Shown here piece by piece: positions 16,455 through 24,204 of a DNA stretch of 44,192 nt. The notes under the pieces were generated by a model. It was not told the DNA's origin, made no database searches, and was given only the letters and a program-made list of their open reading frames with translations. How positions within the stretch are numbered: position 1 is the stretch's first letter; each line of letters opens with the position of its first letter. Source of the stretch: Ruminococcus flavefaciens (GTDB taxonomy: Bacteria > Bacillota > Clostridia > Oscillospirales > Ruminococcaceae); the NCBI RefSeq assembly GCF_900116855.1, contig NZ_UETD01000016.1, positions 46,221 to 90,412 on the forward strand, read 5' to 3'. The position numbers and the translations under genes are program-made.

Positions 16455-16513
16455 TGGCTCCCCCTGCCCGGCTCGAACGGGCGACAACTCGGTTAACAGC
16501 CGAGTGCTCTACC
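16455..16513 (-). tRNA. tRNA-Asn (GTT) 3' fragment, 5' end missing: probable att site
   Basis: On the minus strand, 59 bases match a tRNA from GGTAGAGC of the D arm onward. They contain the anticodon stem CTCGG/CCGAG with loop CTGTTAA (anticodon GTT), a TTCGAGC T-loop on a GCCCG/CGGGC stem, the 3' acceptor strand AGGGGGA, the discriminator G and an encoded CCA. The expected 5' acceptor strand (TCCCCCT) and first part of the D arm are absent: the bases before GGTAGAGC read ACTAACAGT. It therefore cannot make a working tRNA. This pattern is left when an element integrates into a tRNA gene and restores the intact copy at its other end. Confidence 0.88.
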
Positions 16514-16604
16514 ACTGTTAGTGTTTTATACCAAATGAAGTCTGTTTGTCGATAACACAATTGAATCTAATCTTGTTTATCAAACTACTAATACATAGCT
16601 CAAA

Positions 16605-17152
16605 CTATATTCCACGAATAAGCTTGATAATACTTTCACTTGACCACACATCATTTAGTTGTATTATATCTCCGTGATGCTTTTTATAAATACAAAATGG
16701 TTCATCTAACGAATTATCATAGCTAGAGCAAACATCACAAACATTTACAAACCGAGGGAGCAACTTAAGACATCTATCATAGCGTTCTCTAATTTTATTC
16801 TCTGGAACATCATGACCACCTATAGCCTTTCTAGAAGCTACTCTCATAACATTGATATCAGTCGAACAAGTTAAAACATAATAACCACGTACGAATTATC
16901 CTTATTCTTTTGCTCTTTTAGTAATTTCAAGTTTCTATCATTCGAAAGAACAGCTTCAAAGGTGAAATCATTTTTTCTATTCAATTCAAACTCTCATAAT
17001 CGTTTGGCTTCAAAAGCTGCCTCAGCGTTGTTGAATTATTTCTCTTATGAATATCATAAGCGTTTATATTTACCACAAATGGTCGTGCTTCCTGTAATTG
17101 TTGATTTTCCCGAACTATTCGGTCCTGCAAATACTATAATTTTAGGTTGCAT
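16605..17152 (-). pseudogene. Zeta-toxin/P-loop kinase-like gene, broken by frameshifts and a stop
   Basis: The ATG at 17,152 begins MQPKIIVFAGPN with the Walker A SSGKSTIT. After about 20 codons the frame shifts to NINAYDIHKR, and then to NAEAAFEAKRL with an in-frame TGA. The continuation reads NRKNDFTFEAVLSNDRNLKLLK and shifts again to TCSTDINVMRVASRKAIGGHDVP, which runs to the end at 16,605. The pieces align in order with the N-terminal P-loop, INADDI, DFTFE-VLS and GGHDVP blocks of zeta-toxin-like kinases, which phosphorylate UDP-GlcNAc or related targets. At least three frameshifts make it inactive. The last 80 codons remain open. The 63-residue gene just upstream overlaps its start. Confidence 0.8.
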
Positions 17153-17333
17153 ATACTCTTCTCCCATTAGGATATTCAAGATATGCCTTTTTCTTTATAA
17201 CATCATATTTGACAATAGCTGCTTTCAAATCAATTCGTTTTTTATTCCTTTTCATCGATTTCTTAAATTGAACTTTAATAGGACATTCACTATCTATCAA
17301 CTTAAGCAATTCAGCCTTTTCTATCCTCATCAT
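17142..17333 (-). CDS. Small protein, putative antitoxin partner of the broken zeta-like toxin
   Basis: 63 residues, rich in Lys, Glu and Ile, with no membrane segment. Its TAA (17,142-17,144) lies past the ATG of the toxin remnant (17,152), so the two overlap as in toxin-antitoxin pairs. The reading frame is intact while the toxin is destroyed. The assignment as antitoxin rests on position and size only; I do not recognise a DNA-binding or antitoxin motif. Only a weak ribosome site (AGAG) precedes the ATG. Confidence 0.5.
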   Translation of the reverse strand: MMRIEKAELLKLIDSECPIKVQFKKSMKRNKKRIDLKAAIVKYDVIKKKAYLEYPNGRRVYAT

Positions 17334-17642
17334 TTTACTGCTCTTTTTTTACCAAATCTAGCATTCACTAAATTATGCCGAACAATTAATTTGATCTTTT
17401 GGCATTTCATAATATATTGCCACCTGTTTCAATATAATCAACGAGTAAAGCCTTGTAAGTCAGTAAAGGTTTACACGTACTTTGTTAATCAAGCTATACT
17501 GAAAGCAGTAATTGAACTATCAAATTTTTCCTTTGGACAAATCACCGGTACAAAAACGACCATCCACGCTTCATTATAGCGTTCGTTTTTTCATTATGCA
17601 GGCATCGCTACAAACAAAGCCTATTGATAATCCCGTATAAAA
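17334..17642. other. AT-rich intergenic stretch with one terminator-like hairpin
   Basis: About 300 bases without a supported gene. The only structure is a hairpin at 17,553-17,590 (AAAACGA with TCGTTTT, and an inner ACGCT/AGCGT), followed by a T run on the plus strand. It may end transcripts leaving thyX or the toxin pair, but no plus-strand gene uses it. Confidence 0.45.
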
Positions 17643-18269
17643 TCAGTCAACCATAATATCCTGAATAAACAAGGGATATTTTTCTTTAAACAAATCAAAA
17701 ATCATATTTGCAATCTGTTGCATTTGAGGATGTGCAGCTTTGCTACATCTCAGCGAAAAAAAATGCCGCCATTCCCTAAAATTCATTGTAATAAATATTT
17801 CTGTTTTTAAAGAGTTAGGTAATACAGATCTCGCTTCTTGTGGCGATGCGCCAGCATTAATCAATGAAAAATATGCTTTTTCGCATTCCTCCATTCCTTT
17901 TTGCCATGCATTAAATTGTGATGACCCTTTATTCCAAAATATCGGTCGAATAACAGTAATCTCTTTACTAAACTTGTCGCTTGTATAATTACAATATCGT
18001 GTGCTTTCCTGGCTATAGCTTGCAATTCTATGCCTAACAATTTCGTGTGTTACTCCTCTATCACAAACAACTCTTACAGTTATAGAAACATGCTCTATAA
18101 CCGATTCATGTCCACGAGATAAAATTCCTTTAATAAATTTCTCCGCAGAGTCTCCATTAATTTTGTCTTCACTTTTATAACATACTCTTCCCGCACTTTC
18201 AATAAGATCCAGTGCCTCTTTTTGTGTAATTTTACTTTCTAAAGTTACATATGGTTCAATGATTCTCAT
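17643..18269 (-). CDS. thyX: Flavin-dependent thymidylate synthase
   Basis: Makes dTMP from dUMP with FAD, NADPH and methylene-tetrahydrofolate. The ThyX signature RHRxxSxxxxSxRY is complete (RHRIASYSQESTRY, from residue 79). The 208 residues match the family length. The ATG at 18,269 follows GAGGAGG by 6 bases; a longer frame from a TTG at 18,287 overlaps that ribosome site. It lies in the AT-rich island, where thyX genes are often carried by phages and elements. The neighbouring defence operon ends about 200 bases upstream, so it is likely a separate unit. Confidence 0.95.
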   Translation of the reverse strand: MRIIEPYVTLESKITQKEALDLIESAGRVCYKSEDKINGDSAEKFIKGILSRGHESVIEHVSITVRVVCDRGVTHEIVRHRIASYSQESTRYCNYTSDKFSKEITVIRPIFWNKGSSQFNAWQKGMEECEKAYFSLINAGASPQEARSVLPNSLKTEIFITMNFREWRHFFSLRCSKAAHPQMQQIANMIFDLFKEKYPLFIQDIMVD

Positions 18270-18283
18270 TATAATCCTCCTCT

Positions 18284-18412
18284 TCAAATATTTTTCACTA
18301 ACACTTTATTGACTATCTTTATCACTTCAAACAGTGATTTGGCAAGTATGAAGCGCAATTTACTTGATGCTTTTATATCTCGTTCTAGTTCGACCATATA
18401 ACAAATATGCAT
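18284..18412 (-). pseudogene. Short coding remnant directly upstream of thyX
   Basis: From a possible ATG at 18,412 the minus strand encodes 42 residues ending KVLVKNI, and the same frame is open further upstream to about 18,463 (KLSGLEAKRHLDFNPLP). The TGA at 18,284-18,286 overlaps the thyX ribosome-site region. There is no ribosome site before the ATG, so it is more likely the 3' end of a lost gene than a working peptide. Confidence 0.3.
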
Positions 18413-18485
18413 CGGTAAAGGATTGAAGTCTAAATGTCTTTTAGCTTCCAGTCCACTAAGCTTATTTTGTCACGTTTCTTTATAT

Positions 18486-19445
18486 TTAGACTAATGACAC
18501 CACCGTAACATTTGAGCTTGGAGAAGAATAATTATTTATATTATATGTTTCCGGTATTGAATAACAAACTTGTATATTTTTATTTTGAATTGCAACGATG
18601 CCAGCCGCTATTGTTGAAAGTTTTGTATTCAATGGAACAATTATACAATTTTCTTCCTTATTCGAATTTATTATATCAGTTAAAATATTAATTGTCTTTT
18701 CTACATCTTTACAAGAAAAATCGAAAGACGAACAATTAATACTATTATAATTGTTCTTCCAAACTTCAAACTTATTTTTAAAATGTTGCATCAACTCAGC
18801 ATTATTAGAGCTTATAGGATCTTCTGCGTTTCCAAGTAAAAGTCTATCTGGCTCAATAAGCTCAATTAATCTTGTTGCTCTTTCTAATTCAAAACCAGTT
18901 AATAATATTAGACAGTTTTTAGCAACTGGACGCATTAATCCAGGATAGCCAATAACATTTCTTACATCTTTACATCCTTTGCTAAGCCACGCTTTATCCA
19001 ATTCTTCACTAACTGAATATTTATCAGCACCATTATACAAGTAATACACGCTATTAAACTTTTCTTTATTTGACATTATTAACTTGAGCAATATCAATAA
19101 TGTTTCATGAGTAAATGTTGTTATATCAACTACAAGAAATATGTTATTATCTAATAAAATTTTTTTTACAGTCTTTGTTATTTCTCTCGCAGTACTAATG
19201 GAATCGCTAATTTCAAGCTCTATAAAATCAACACAATCATTAAGATATACATTTATGCTTTTAGCAGCTTCTTTATCGCAATTGCCCTTACTACGAAATA
19301 CATAGGCTTGTTTTATACGTTCCTTTTCAATAGCCAAAGGAATAACAGAACTTCTTTCCTCAAAACTCGCATATCCGATAAACACAAATTTTTCTGGGAG
19401 ATACCGTCCAAATTCACTTTTGGTTGTGTGAATAGTCCTTATCAT
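18486..19445 (-). CDS. Unknown protein, last gene of the methyltransferase-HD-ATPase operon
   Basis: 319 residues from the ATG at 19,445, behind GGAGGAG and three bases past the stop start of the ATPase gene. Not recognised. By eye it is alternating beta/alpha, Rossmann-like, with two similar lobes: FVFIGYASFEERSSVIP near residue 20 and LILLTGFELERATRLI near residue 180. Both have a hydrophobic strand, G, F-E-E/R and a helix. The C-terminal part (CIIVPLNTKLSTIAAG, then CYSIPETYN) looks like another nucleotide-binding-type strand-loop-helix. There is no signal peptide or membrane segment. Position in the operon suggests a sensor, ligand-binding or effector part of the system; that is inference. 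It is strongly AT-rich like its neighbours. Confidence 0.8.
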   Translation of the reverse strand: MIRTIHTTKSEFGRYLPEKFVFIGYASFEERSSVIPLAIEKERIKQAYVFRSKGNCDKEAAKSINVYLNDCVDFIELEISDSISTAREITKTVKKILLDNNIFLVVDITTFTHETLLILLKLIMSNKEKFNSVYYLYNGADKYSVSEELDKAWLSKGCKDVRNVIGYPGLMRPVAKNCLILLTGFELERATRLIELIEPDRLLLGNAEDPISSNNAELMQHFKNKFEVWKNNYNSINCSSFDFSCKDVEKTINILTDIINSNKEENCIIVPLNTKLSTIAAGIVAIQNKNIQVCYSIPETYNINNYSSPSSNVTVVSLV

Positions 19446-19446
19446 C

Positions 19447-21249
19447 TTACTCCTCCAAAATATCATCAAAAGTTAGTTGTCTCATATCATCATCACACTC
19501 TGAAAGCGTCCTTAAAGGTTTAGCTGTTTTAATAGCTTCATGCAAAGCCTTATTTGTTACAAATAAATAACCTTGGAATCCTGTTGGATCAAGTGTAAAC
19601 AGTGGAGCAAGACAGCGATTCATAATATATAACAATGTACGACCATTACCTTCTTTATTGCCAATTCGAGTTTCATGAAAAAAACCTAATCTCACTCCAA
19701 GCTTAAAAATTTCACTCAATTCTTGATCTGGGACATTAGATAACGCTATCGAAAAAACCTTTCTTTCTGATCGATCCGATATTAAAATATCGTGAAATGT
19801 TTTTCCCATCGAACAGATAAGGTTTTGCAGCTTTTCAACATCATTAGCAGGCGAATTGATTGGTGTCAATTGATAATTATTATTTAATTTTAGCAATTCG
19901 CTATACAAGAATGTGTCCGCTTGATTTCTCAGAACTCTATCTTGGATATCCGAACTTATCTCTGTAATATTATCATCTTTATTTTTAACAATCGCTGTTT
20001 CATACATATCTGAAACGGCATCTAATAAATATCTAATAATCCCAGATGATAAATGAACAATATTTTCAAGTCCAGCATACCTATACGTTGAACGCGACTT
20101 TCTTCTGCCACCTAACTTAGAAATATAATTAGGGACTGCATATCTTCTCACATCATCATCAAGACGATTACCTCTTCCTTTTATTGGATACTCTTTTTTT
20201 ATAAGTTCAATTTCTTTTTGTATTCCCTCGACTTGTTTATCGTAGTTGGGAAAGAATTCCTCTGGCTTAATATCAATTCCAGATAATTTCAATCTTTTTT
20301 CAAGTATCTCCGATGCTTTATCAAAATACTTGTCTTCTGCATTTGTAGTATATCTATTAGAGATATTAATTTCTTTATAATCATGCGGTGATTCTATCAA
20401 CACTCCAGCTGTGGTCAAATGCGTTTTATAAAGCCCTAATTGAGTCGATATTTTCAAACTAATCGAAGGTTGAGTCCTATATGCAATCCATGTATTTATT
20501 ATCTCTGTTTGAATTTTACTTAAATTATCAGCATCATCAACGAAAATAATAATATTCTTATTTTTGGGGAAGCCTGGTAGATTTGTCATTTCCTTAAACA
20601 CAGGAACAATAAACCTTAAAAAAGAAAGCAAGGGCATATTATAGGTATAATCCTCGCCTTCAATATTTAGTGCAAACTGAGAAGGATATATTATTAAATC
20701 GGATTGCATTTTTTCAGTATGCCTGTATAACGACAAAAAGAAACTATTAGAAGATGTATAATCCGGATTAATATCATCAAGGCATCGACTTAATCGCATA
20801 TATCGTTTGTATACATCTTCGAAAAAGTTTTGATACTTCTTTTTATCAAAATTTTCAATTTGTATTTTTGACAATTGAAAAAGAGCGGACATTAACACAT
20901 GTAGCGCCAAAAAATGCTCATTAATTAGATATGGTGTATGTTTATCATCTAATCCTTCAAATTCCTTTATATTCGGATATGTCTTTTCGCAAGAAACACT
21001 AAATGCAAGATAATCCAAATCACTAAATTTAATCTTTTTTCCATCAGACTTATTTTCTTTTTGCATCAATACATCAGGCAAAGAGCAACGAATAAACATA
21101 CTTTTTCCGCACCCTCTAGCCCCTGAAATAATGGAATTTCCAGGTCGCCTTATTTGAGGAAAATCGGAGTACATTTCTACAAATAATCGATCTGCCTGTT
21201 CAGCAGTCATTTCTTCTGGTGTTACGACTGCAAATGGATTATTATTCAT
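19447..21249 (-). CDS. ORC/Cdc6-like AAA-family ATPase of the four-gene operon
   Basis: 600 residues. Walker A is GARGCGKS (43-50); Walker B is NIIIFVDDADNLSK (about 231-244), with the Asp-Asp-Ala-Asp arrangement typical of ORC/STAND-type AAA ATPases. The C-terminal third looks like winged-helix and helical regions (VFSIALSNVPDQELSEIFKLG onward), ending in an acidic tail. Such proteins act as ATP-driven switches in conflict systems, binding nucleic acid or partner proteins. Its ribosome site AAAGGAG lies inside the last codons of the HD gene, four bases separate the two, and the next gene follows directly. Role in this operon inferred: sensor or recruiter. Confidence 0.82.
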   Translation of the reverse strand: MNNNPFAVVTPEEMTAEQADRLFVEMYSDFPQIRRPGNSIISGARGCGKSMFIRCSLPDVLMQKENKSDGKKIKFSDLDYLAFSVSCEKTYPNIKEFEGLDDKHTPYLINEHFLALHVLMSALFQLSKIQIENFDKKKYQNFFEDVYKRYMRLSRCLDDINPDYTSSNSFFLSLYRHTEKMQSDLIIYPSQFALNIEGEDYTYNMPLLSFLRFIVPVFKEMTNLPGFPKNKNIIIFVDDADNLSKIQTEIINTWIAYRTQPSISLKISTQLGLYKTHLTTAGVLIESPHDYKEINISNRYTTNAEDKYFDKASEILEKRLKLSGIDIKPEEFFPNYDKQVEGIQKEIELIKKEYPIKGRGNRLDDDVRRYAVPNYISKLGGRRKSRSTYRYAGLENIVHLSSGIIRYLLDAVSDMYETAIVKNKDDNITEISSDIQDRVLRNQADTFLYSELLKLNNNYQLTPINSPANDVEKLQNLICSMGKTFHDILISDRSERKVFSIALSNVPDQELSEIFKLGVRLGFFHETRIGNKEGNGRTLLYIMNRCLAPLFTLDPTGFQGYLFVTNKALHEAIKTAKPLRTLSECDDDMRQLTFDDILEE

Positions 21250-21252
21250 ATA

Positions 21253-22308
21253 CTAACTCCTTTCTTCTATAGCTTTTTTTAGTGCTTCGCCATCAGAATA
21301 CTTTAGTCTTTTCCGATTATCTAAACAATCATTATCAACTATGTAATTTTCCAACTTAAAAGTTCTTTCATCTGGATAGCCAGATAATGACACTCTAAAC
21401 GAATCGCTGTCACATACTTTTATAGGGTTATTTGGATCGCTTATTTTTATCGTAACACTCATAGTAGTTATGCCAATAAAACCATCTGCATATTTACGAC
21501 AGTACTCTAATTCTCTCAAGCATTTTGACAAGCGATTCATTATTTCATCGTATAAATAAATCTCTTTATCTCCTTTTTTCAATTTTACCTTAACCATGCT
21601 ATAGGGAATTCTATATATAAAGACAATCGTATTTCCATTAAATCCTAATGGTTCCAGTGATTTGGAATATTCATGATATATTTTATTCTCATCTGGAATC
21701 TCAACCTTGCTTCTAGATCTGCTAAAATCATCAGATAATTCATCAGCAAATCTAAGAATAGATGCAAGCAATAAAGACCTCACAGATATACCATTACAAA
21801 ATGTTTCACGCTGAATTGGTTTCAATGTATCTTTATCACAACTAGTTTTATCAACAAATCCACCATGTGCAGTAGCAATTGAAGAAACAATTTCTTGTTC
21901 TGGAATATCCAATGGAAGGACATCCTTCATATCATTCATTACATCAAGTATTTTCTTTTCGTGATCTTGTCTTCCAGTTATATTTCCCAAATCATGAAAA
22001 TGAATAGCTACTAAAAGCAAAAAGATTTCATATCCTTTTAGTTCATCCACTTTTGCTCCTAAAATAGAATTTGCTTTTTCCATAACCATTTTAATATGAG
22101 CAACTCCATGATCTGTCAACAAGCCATCGCCAGATATGGCAGCTCCTAAATTCACATCAGGATGATATTTCTGATTAAGGTAATCTTCTATCTGACGGAA
22201 TTTTTCTATATATTCTTCATTAGAATTAGGGAATTGATCATTTTGCTTATCCTCCCAGCGTTGCTCCATAACATATTTTAAACCATCGTTTTTATTATAT
22301 ATTGACAT
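21253..22308 (-). CDS. HD-domain phosphohydrolase (HD-CE-like) of the four-gene operon
   Basis: 351 residues. A full HD metal site is visible: His71 (GVAH), His105-Asp106 (HFHDLG), His148 (ATAHGG) and Asp189 (RFADELSD), so it should be an active phosphohydrolase or phosphodiesterase, possibly on nucleotides. The order and spacing resemble the HD domains found in conflict systems beside ATPases, though the subfamily call is from memory of motif context. The remaining roughly 130 residues form a separate beta-rich C-terminal domain. It starts 9 bases after the methyltransferase stop with GAGGTC upstream, and ends three bases before the ATPase gene. The enzyme may degrade nucleotides or a signal as the toxic arm; that is inference. 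Confidence 0.85.
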   Translation of the reverse strand: MSIYNKNDGLKYVMEQRWEDKQNDQFPNSNEEYIEKFRQIEDYLNQKYHPDVNLGAAISGDGLLTDHGVAHIKMVMEKANSILGAKVDELKGYEIFLLLVAIHFHDLGNITGRQDHEKKILDVMNDMKDVLPLDIPEQEIVSSIATAHGGFVDKTSCDKDTLKPIQRETFCNGISVRSLLLASILRFADELSDDFSRSRSKVEIPDENKIYHEYSKSLEPLGFNGNTIVFIYRIPYSMVKVKLKKGDKEIYLYDEIMNRLSKCLRELEYCRKYADGFIGITTMSVTIKISDPNNPIKVCDSDSFRVSLSGYPDERTFKLENYIVDNDCLDNRKRLKYSDGEALKKAIEERS

Positions 22309-22317
22309 TCTAAGACC

Positions 22318-23376
22318 TCACATTTGTTCAATTATTTTTTCAAAAACATACTTTGCCAATAAAGGTGGAACAGCATTACCGACCTGCTGTTGCTGATATC
22401 CTAATGGTCCTTTAAATTCATAACTATCTGGAAAGGACTGTAGCCTAGCTGCCTCTCTTACAGACAAGCCCCGATCACTCCAAGGATGAATAATCATATT
22501 TTTTCTATAATTCCCTATTACCACTGATGCATCATCTTCCCTTAATCTGTAATAAATTCCTGTATGGCATCTATTTGGATTTGAATAATTCTGCATTAAA
22601 TTAATTGGTATAGACTTCCAGTTTTGACCTTGGGAGATGTATTTATATCTTTCAAGAACATACTTCGAATTTTTTGAAACTAAATGCCCCGAACACTTCT
22701 TATATCCATTTCGCATTAAACACGCATATTCATTATCTGGCTCACAATTATATGCTAAGACATCAATATTGGCACCGTTTCTAAGTTCTGGCAAATCAAA
22801 CAATGCATCTCTAACTTTTACAATCTTAGCGTTCGCTTTCGGCTCAAGATTAATCTTTCTCCCGTTTTTTGATCCGATCAAAAACAATCTATTTCTCCTT
22901 TGAGGCACACCAAAATCAGCAGCATTCAAAATACTATATGTACATGTATATCCTGCATTAATAAAATCACTAACAATCCCCTGCCAAAATACCCCTGATT
23001 CCATTTCAACAATTCCGGTAACATTCTCAAAAACAGTCCAATCAGGTTTAACTAAATTTAAAACACGTATAAATTCTTTATATAACCAGTTTTCTGAATT
23101 ATTCCTATTATTTGTACGCCTATTAGAAGTTGAAAAGCCCTGACACGGTGCACCACCAAATAATACACTTTTACCATTAATCAATTCTTGTGGTATAGTA
23201 TCAATGTCACGAATATCTATATTTTTCATAATGGTACTTGGATGATTATAGCTATAAGTTTGAGCTGCATAAGCGTCCTTTTCTATAGCATATTTAACAT
23301 TAATCCCTGCCATTTCAGCACCAAGTGACATACCTCCAGCACCTGAAAACAAGTCAATACCAATGACATTTTGCAT
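22318..23376 (-). CDS. C5-cytosine DNA methyltransferase (Dcm/DnmA type)
   Basis: 352 residues with the C5-methyltransferase motifs in canonical order. Motif I is DLFSGAGGMSLG (8-19), motif IV is GGAPCQGFS with catalytic Cys78, motif VI is ENV (117-119) and motif VIII is QRRNRLFLIGS (159-169). A target-recognition region follows, and then NAVPPLLAKY near the end (motif X side). It methylates cytosine in DNA; the target site cannot be read. No restriction endonuclease is adjacent; instead the gene leads an operon of HD, ATPase and unknown genes, so methylation may mark self DNA for that system. GGAGGG lies 10 bases before the ATG. Its transcript probably begins at the 23.9-kb promoter, with a leader of about 500 bases. 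Confidence 0.95.
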   Translation of the reverse strand: MQNVIGIDLFSGAGGMSLGAEMAGINVKYAIEKDAYAAQTYSYNHPSTIMKNIDIRDIDTIPQELINGKSVLFGGAPCQGFSTSNRRTNNRNNSENWLYKEFIRVLNLVKPDWTVFENVTGIVEMESGVFWQGIVSDFINAGYTCTYSILNAADFGVPQRRNRLFLIGSKNGRKINLEPKANAKIVKVRDALFDLPELRNGANIDVLAYNCEPDNEYACLMRNGYKKCSGHLVSKNSKYVLERYKYISQGQNWKSIPINLMQNYSNPNRCHTGIYYRLREDDASVVIGNYRKNMIIHPWSDRGLSVREAARLQSFPDSYEFKGPLGYQQQQVGNAVPPLLAKYVFEKIIEQM

Positions 23377-23399
23377 TTCAATACGCCCTCCAAAATATT

Positions 23400-23890
23400 A
23401 TGAAACGATAAAAAAACATTTACGCTCTAATTTAAAACTCAGTGTAAAGCAAAGCAGCCATCTACTTAAAGTATTCAGCTAAAAAGGATGCAAAACAAGC
23501 ACACAAGTGACTAATCATATTTCTCAAATACAGCTTTTCCGCCCATACTAAAAAGTGCATTATAAATCAATTAAACTGTACCTGATTGTCAATTAATCCG
23601 TCACAAACACTGTACAAAATCAAAATATTGTCTTTTTAAAACAAGGAAGCCAGATATTGGTGCCAACTCAAAAAAGTACATATGCGGTTCACATTTTCCG
23701 TTCACAATATAGTTTTTTGAGTCCACCTCCAATATTACTTACAGTGTTGAAAGAATACAGATGTCCCTGTGCAATAAAGCACTTATGCTGGTCTTAATCG
23801 CACTGTGAGTTAATCAGAACTTATCCGCATACTCCACAGCCCCCATGGCACCACTAAGTCGACCACAGTCACTTAGACGCTCAAAATCTA
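23400..23890 (-). ncRNA. Candidate large structured RNA / long leader before the methyltransferase operon
   Basis: The 500 bases between the 23.9-kb promoter and the methyltransferase have no coding frame but many helices on the minus strand. Near the 5' end CTAAGT-GAC is paired with GTC-ACTTAG (23,854-23,876). A CAGTG/CACTG helix encloses two small hairpins (GTGC/GCAC and ACAG/CTGT). A long hairpin at 23,654-23,735 has an outer 7-bp stem (23,654-23,660 with 23,729-23,735) and an inner 10-bp stem (23,666-23,675 with 23,713-23,722). Further 3' is a TGTAC/GTACA helix with an inner TTGT/ACAA. The 5' third is GC-richer than its surroundings. Size, structure and host remind me of the ornate large RNAs of gut/rumen Firmicutes and their elements (for example ROOL), but I cannot confirm a family. 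No clear terminator is seen before the methyltransferase. Confidence 0.45.
23654..23735 (-). other. 82-nt two-stage hairpin inside the candidate structured RNA
   Basis: Outer stem 23,654-23,660 with 23,729-23,735 (7 bp), an asymmetric internal loop, inner stem 23,666-23,675 with 23,713-23,722 (10 bp, ending in six A-T pairs), and an apical region of about 37 bases. Two paired segments at this distance are unlikely by chance in ordinary spacer. Confidence 0.6.
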
Positions 23891-23895
23891 ATAAT

Positions 23896-23924
23896 ATTAT
23901 ACACCTTTTCAAGCCAAATTTCAA
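23896..23924 (-). promoter_or_regulatory. Extended -10 promoter for the structured RNA / methyltransferase operon
   Basis: The minus strand reads TTGAAA (23,919-23,924), 17 bases ending in GGTG, TATAAT (23,896-23,901). Most of it, including GTATTGAAATT and AAAAGGTGTATAAT, is identical to the Hachiman operon promoter at 37.2 kb. Confidence 0.75.
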
Positions 23925-24176
23925 TACTTTCGGCAAAAAAGCAATAGTTATTTGTACCAAAAAAGAACTTTTATCATCGTTGCTATATGTACTGTTTTCA
24001 CCATGCTAAAGCTTGTTATGTTTTACTCAAAGTAAAATTCGCGTAGCAATCGCAAATCACTTCATATCTTTTATTATTCTTTGTGGCACCTGTCTGTCAA
24101 TTATGTTATATATTTTATGAATCTATAGTGTACATACCTCATGCATATAAAGATTTTATTGGCTTTGAAATAAGTC
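23925..24176. other. Intergenic spacer upstream of the RNA promoter
   Basis: About 250 AT-rich bases without a supported gene. A possible second promoter on the minus strand has TTGACA, a 17- or 18-base spacer and an A/T-only -10, near 24,075-24,105. A small perfect hairpin TTTTACT/AGTAAAA lies near 24,020-24,035. An 18-codon frame in the region is too short to support. Confidence 0.35.
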
Positions 24177-24198
24177 AAAGGAGACCGAAGTCTCCTTT
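24177..24198 (-). terminator. Terminator behind the IS66 chimera gene
   Basis: A 9-bp stem (24,177-24,185 with 24,190-24,198). On the minus strand the loop is TTCG closed by C-G, a very stable tetraloop. It starts 7 bases after the stop codon and is followed by a T-rich stretch. Confidence 0.7.
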
Positions 24199-24204
24199 AA
24201 ATCA

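Noticed and set aside
16455..16513. Functional tRNA-Asn gene
   Set aside because: The 5' acceptor strand and first half of the D arm are missing and the preceding bases cannot pair with the 3' acceptor strand.
16962..17579. 205-codon plus-strand frame in the toxin region
   Set aside because: It is antisense to recognisable zeta-toxin pieces and the 63-residue gene, and is made of Phe/Leu/Ile-rich low-complexity sequence.
22318..23376. Ordinary type II restriction-modification pair
   Set aside because: No restriction endonuclease is adjacent; the next genes are an HD enzyme, an AAA ATPase and an unknown protein in a tight operon.
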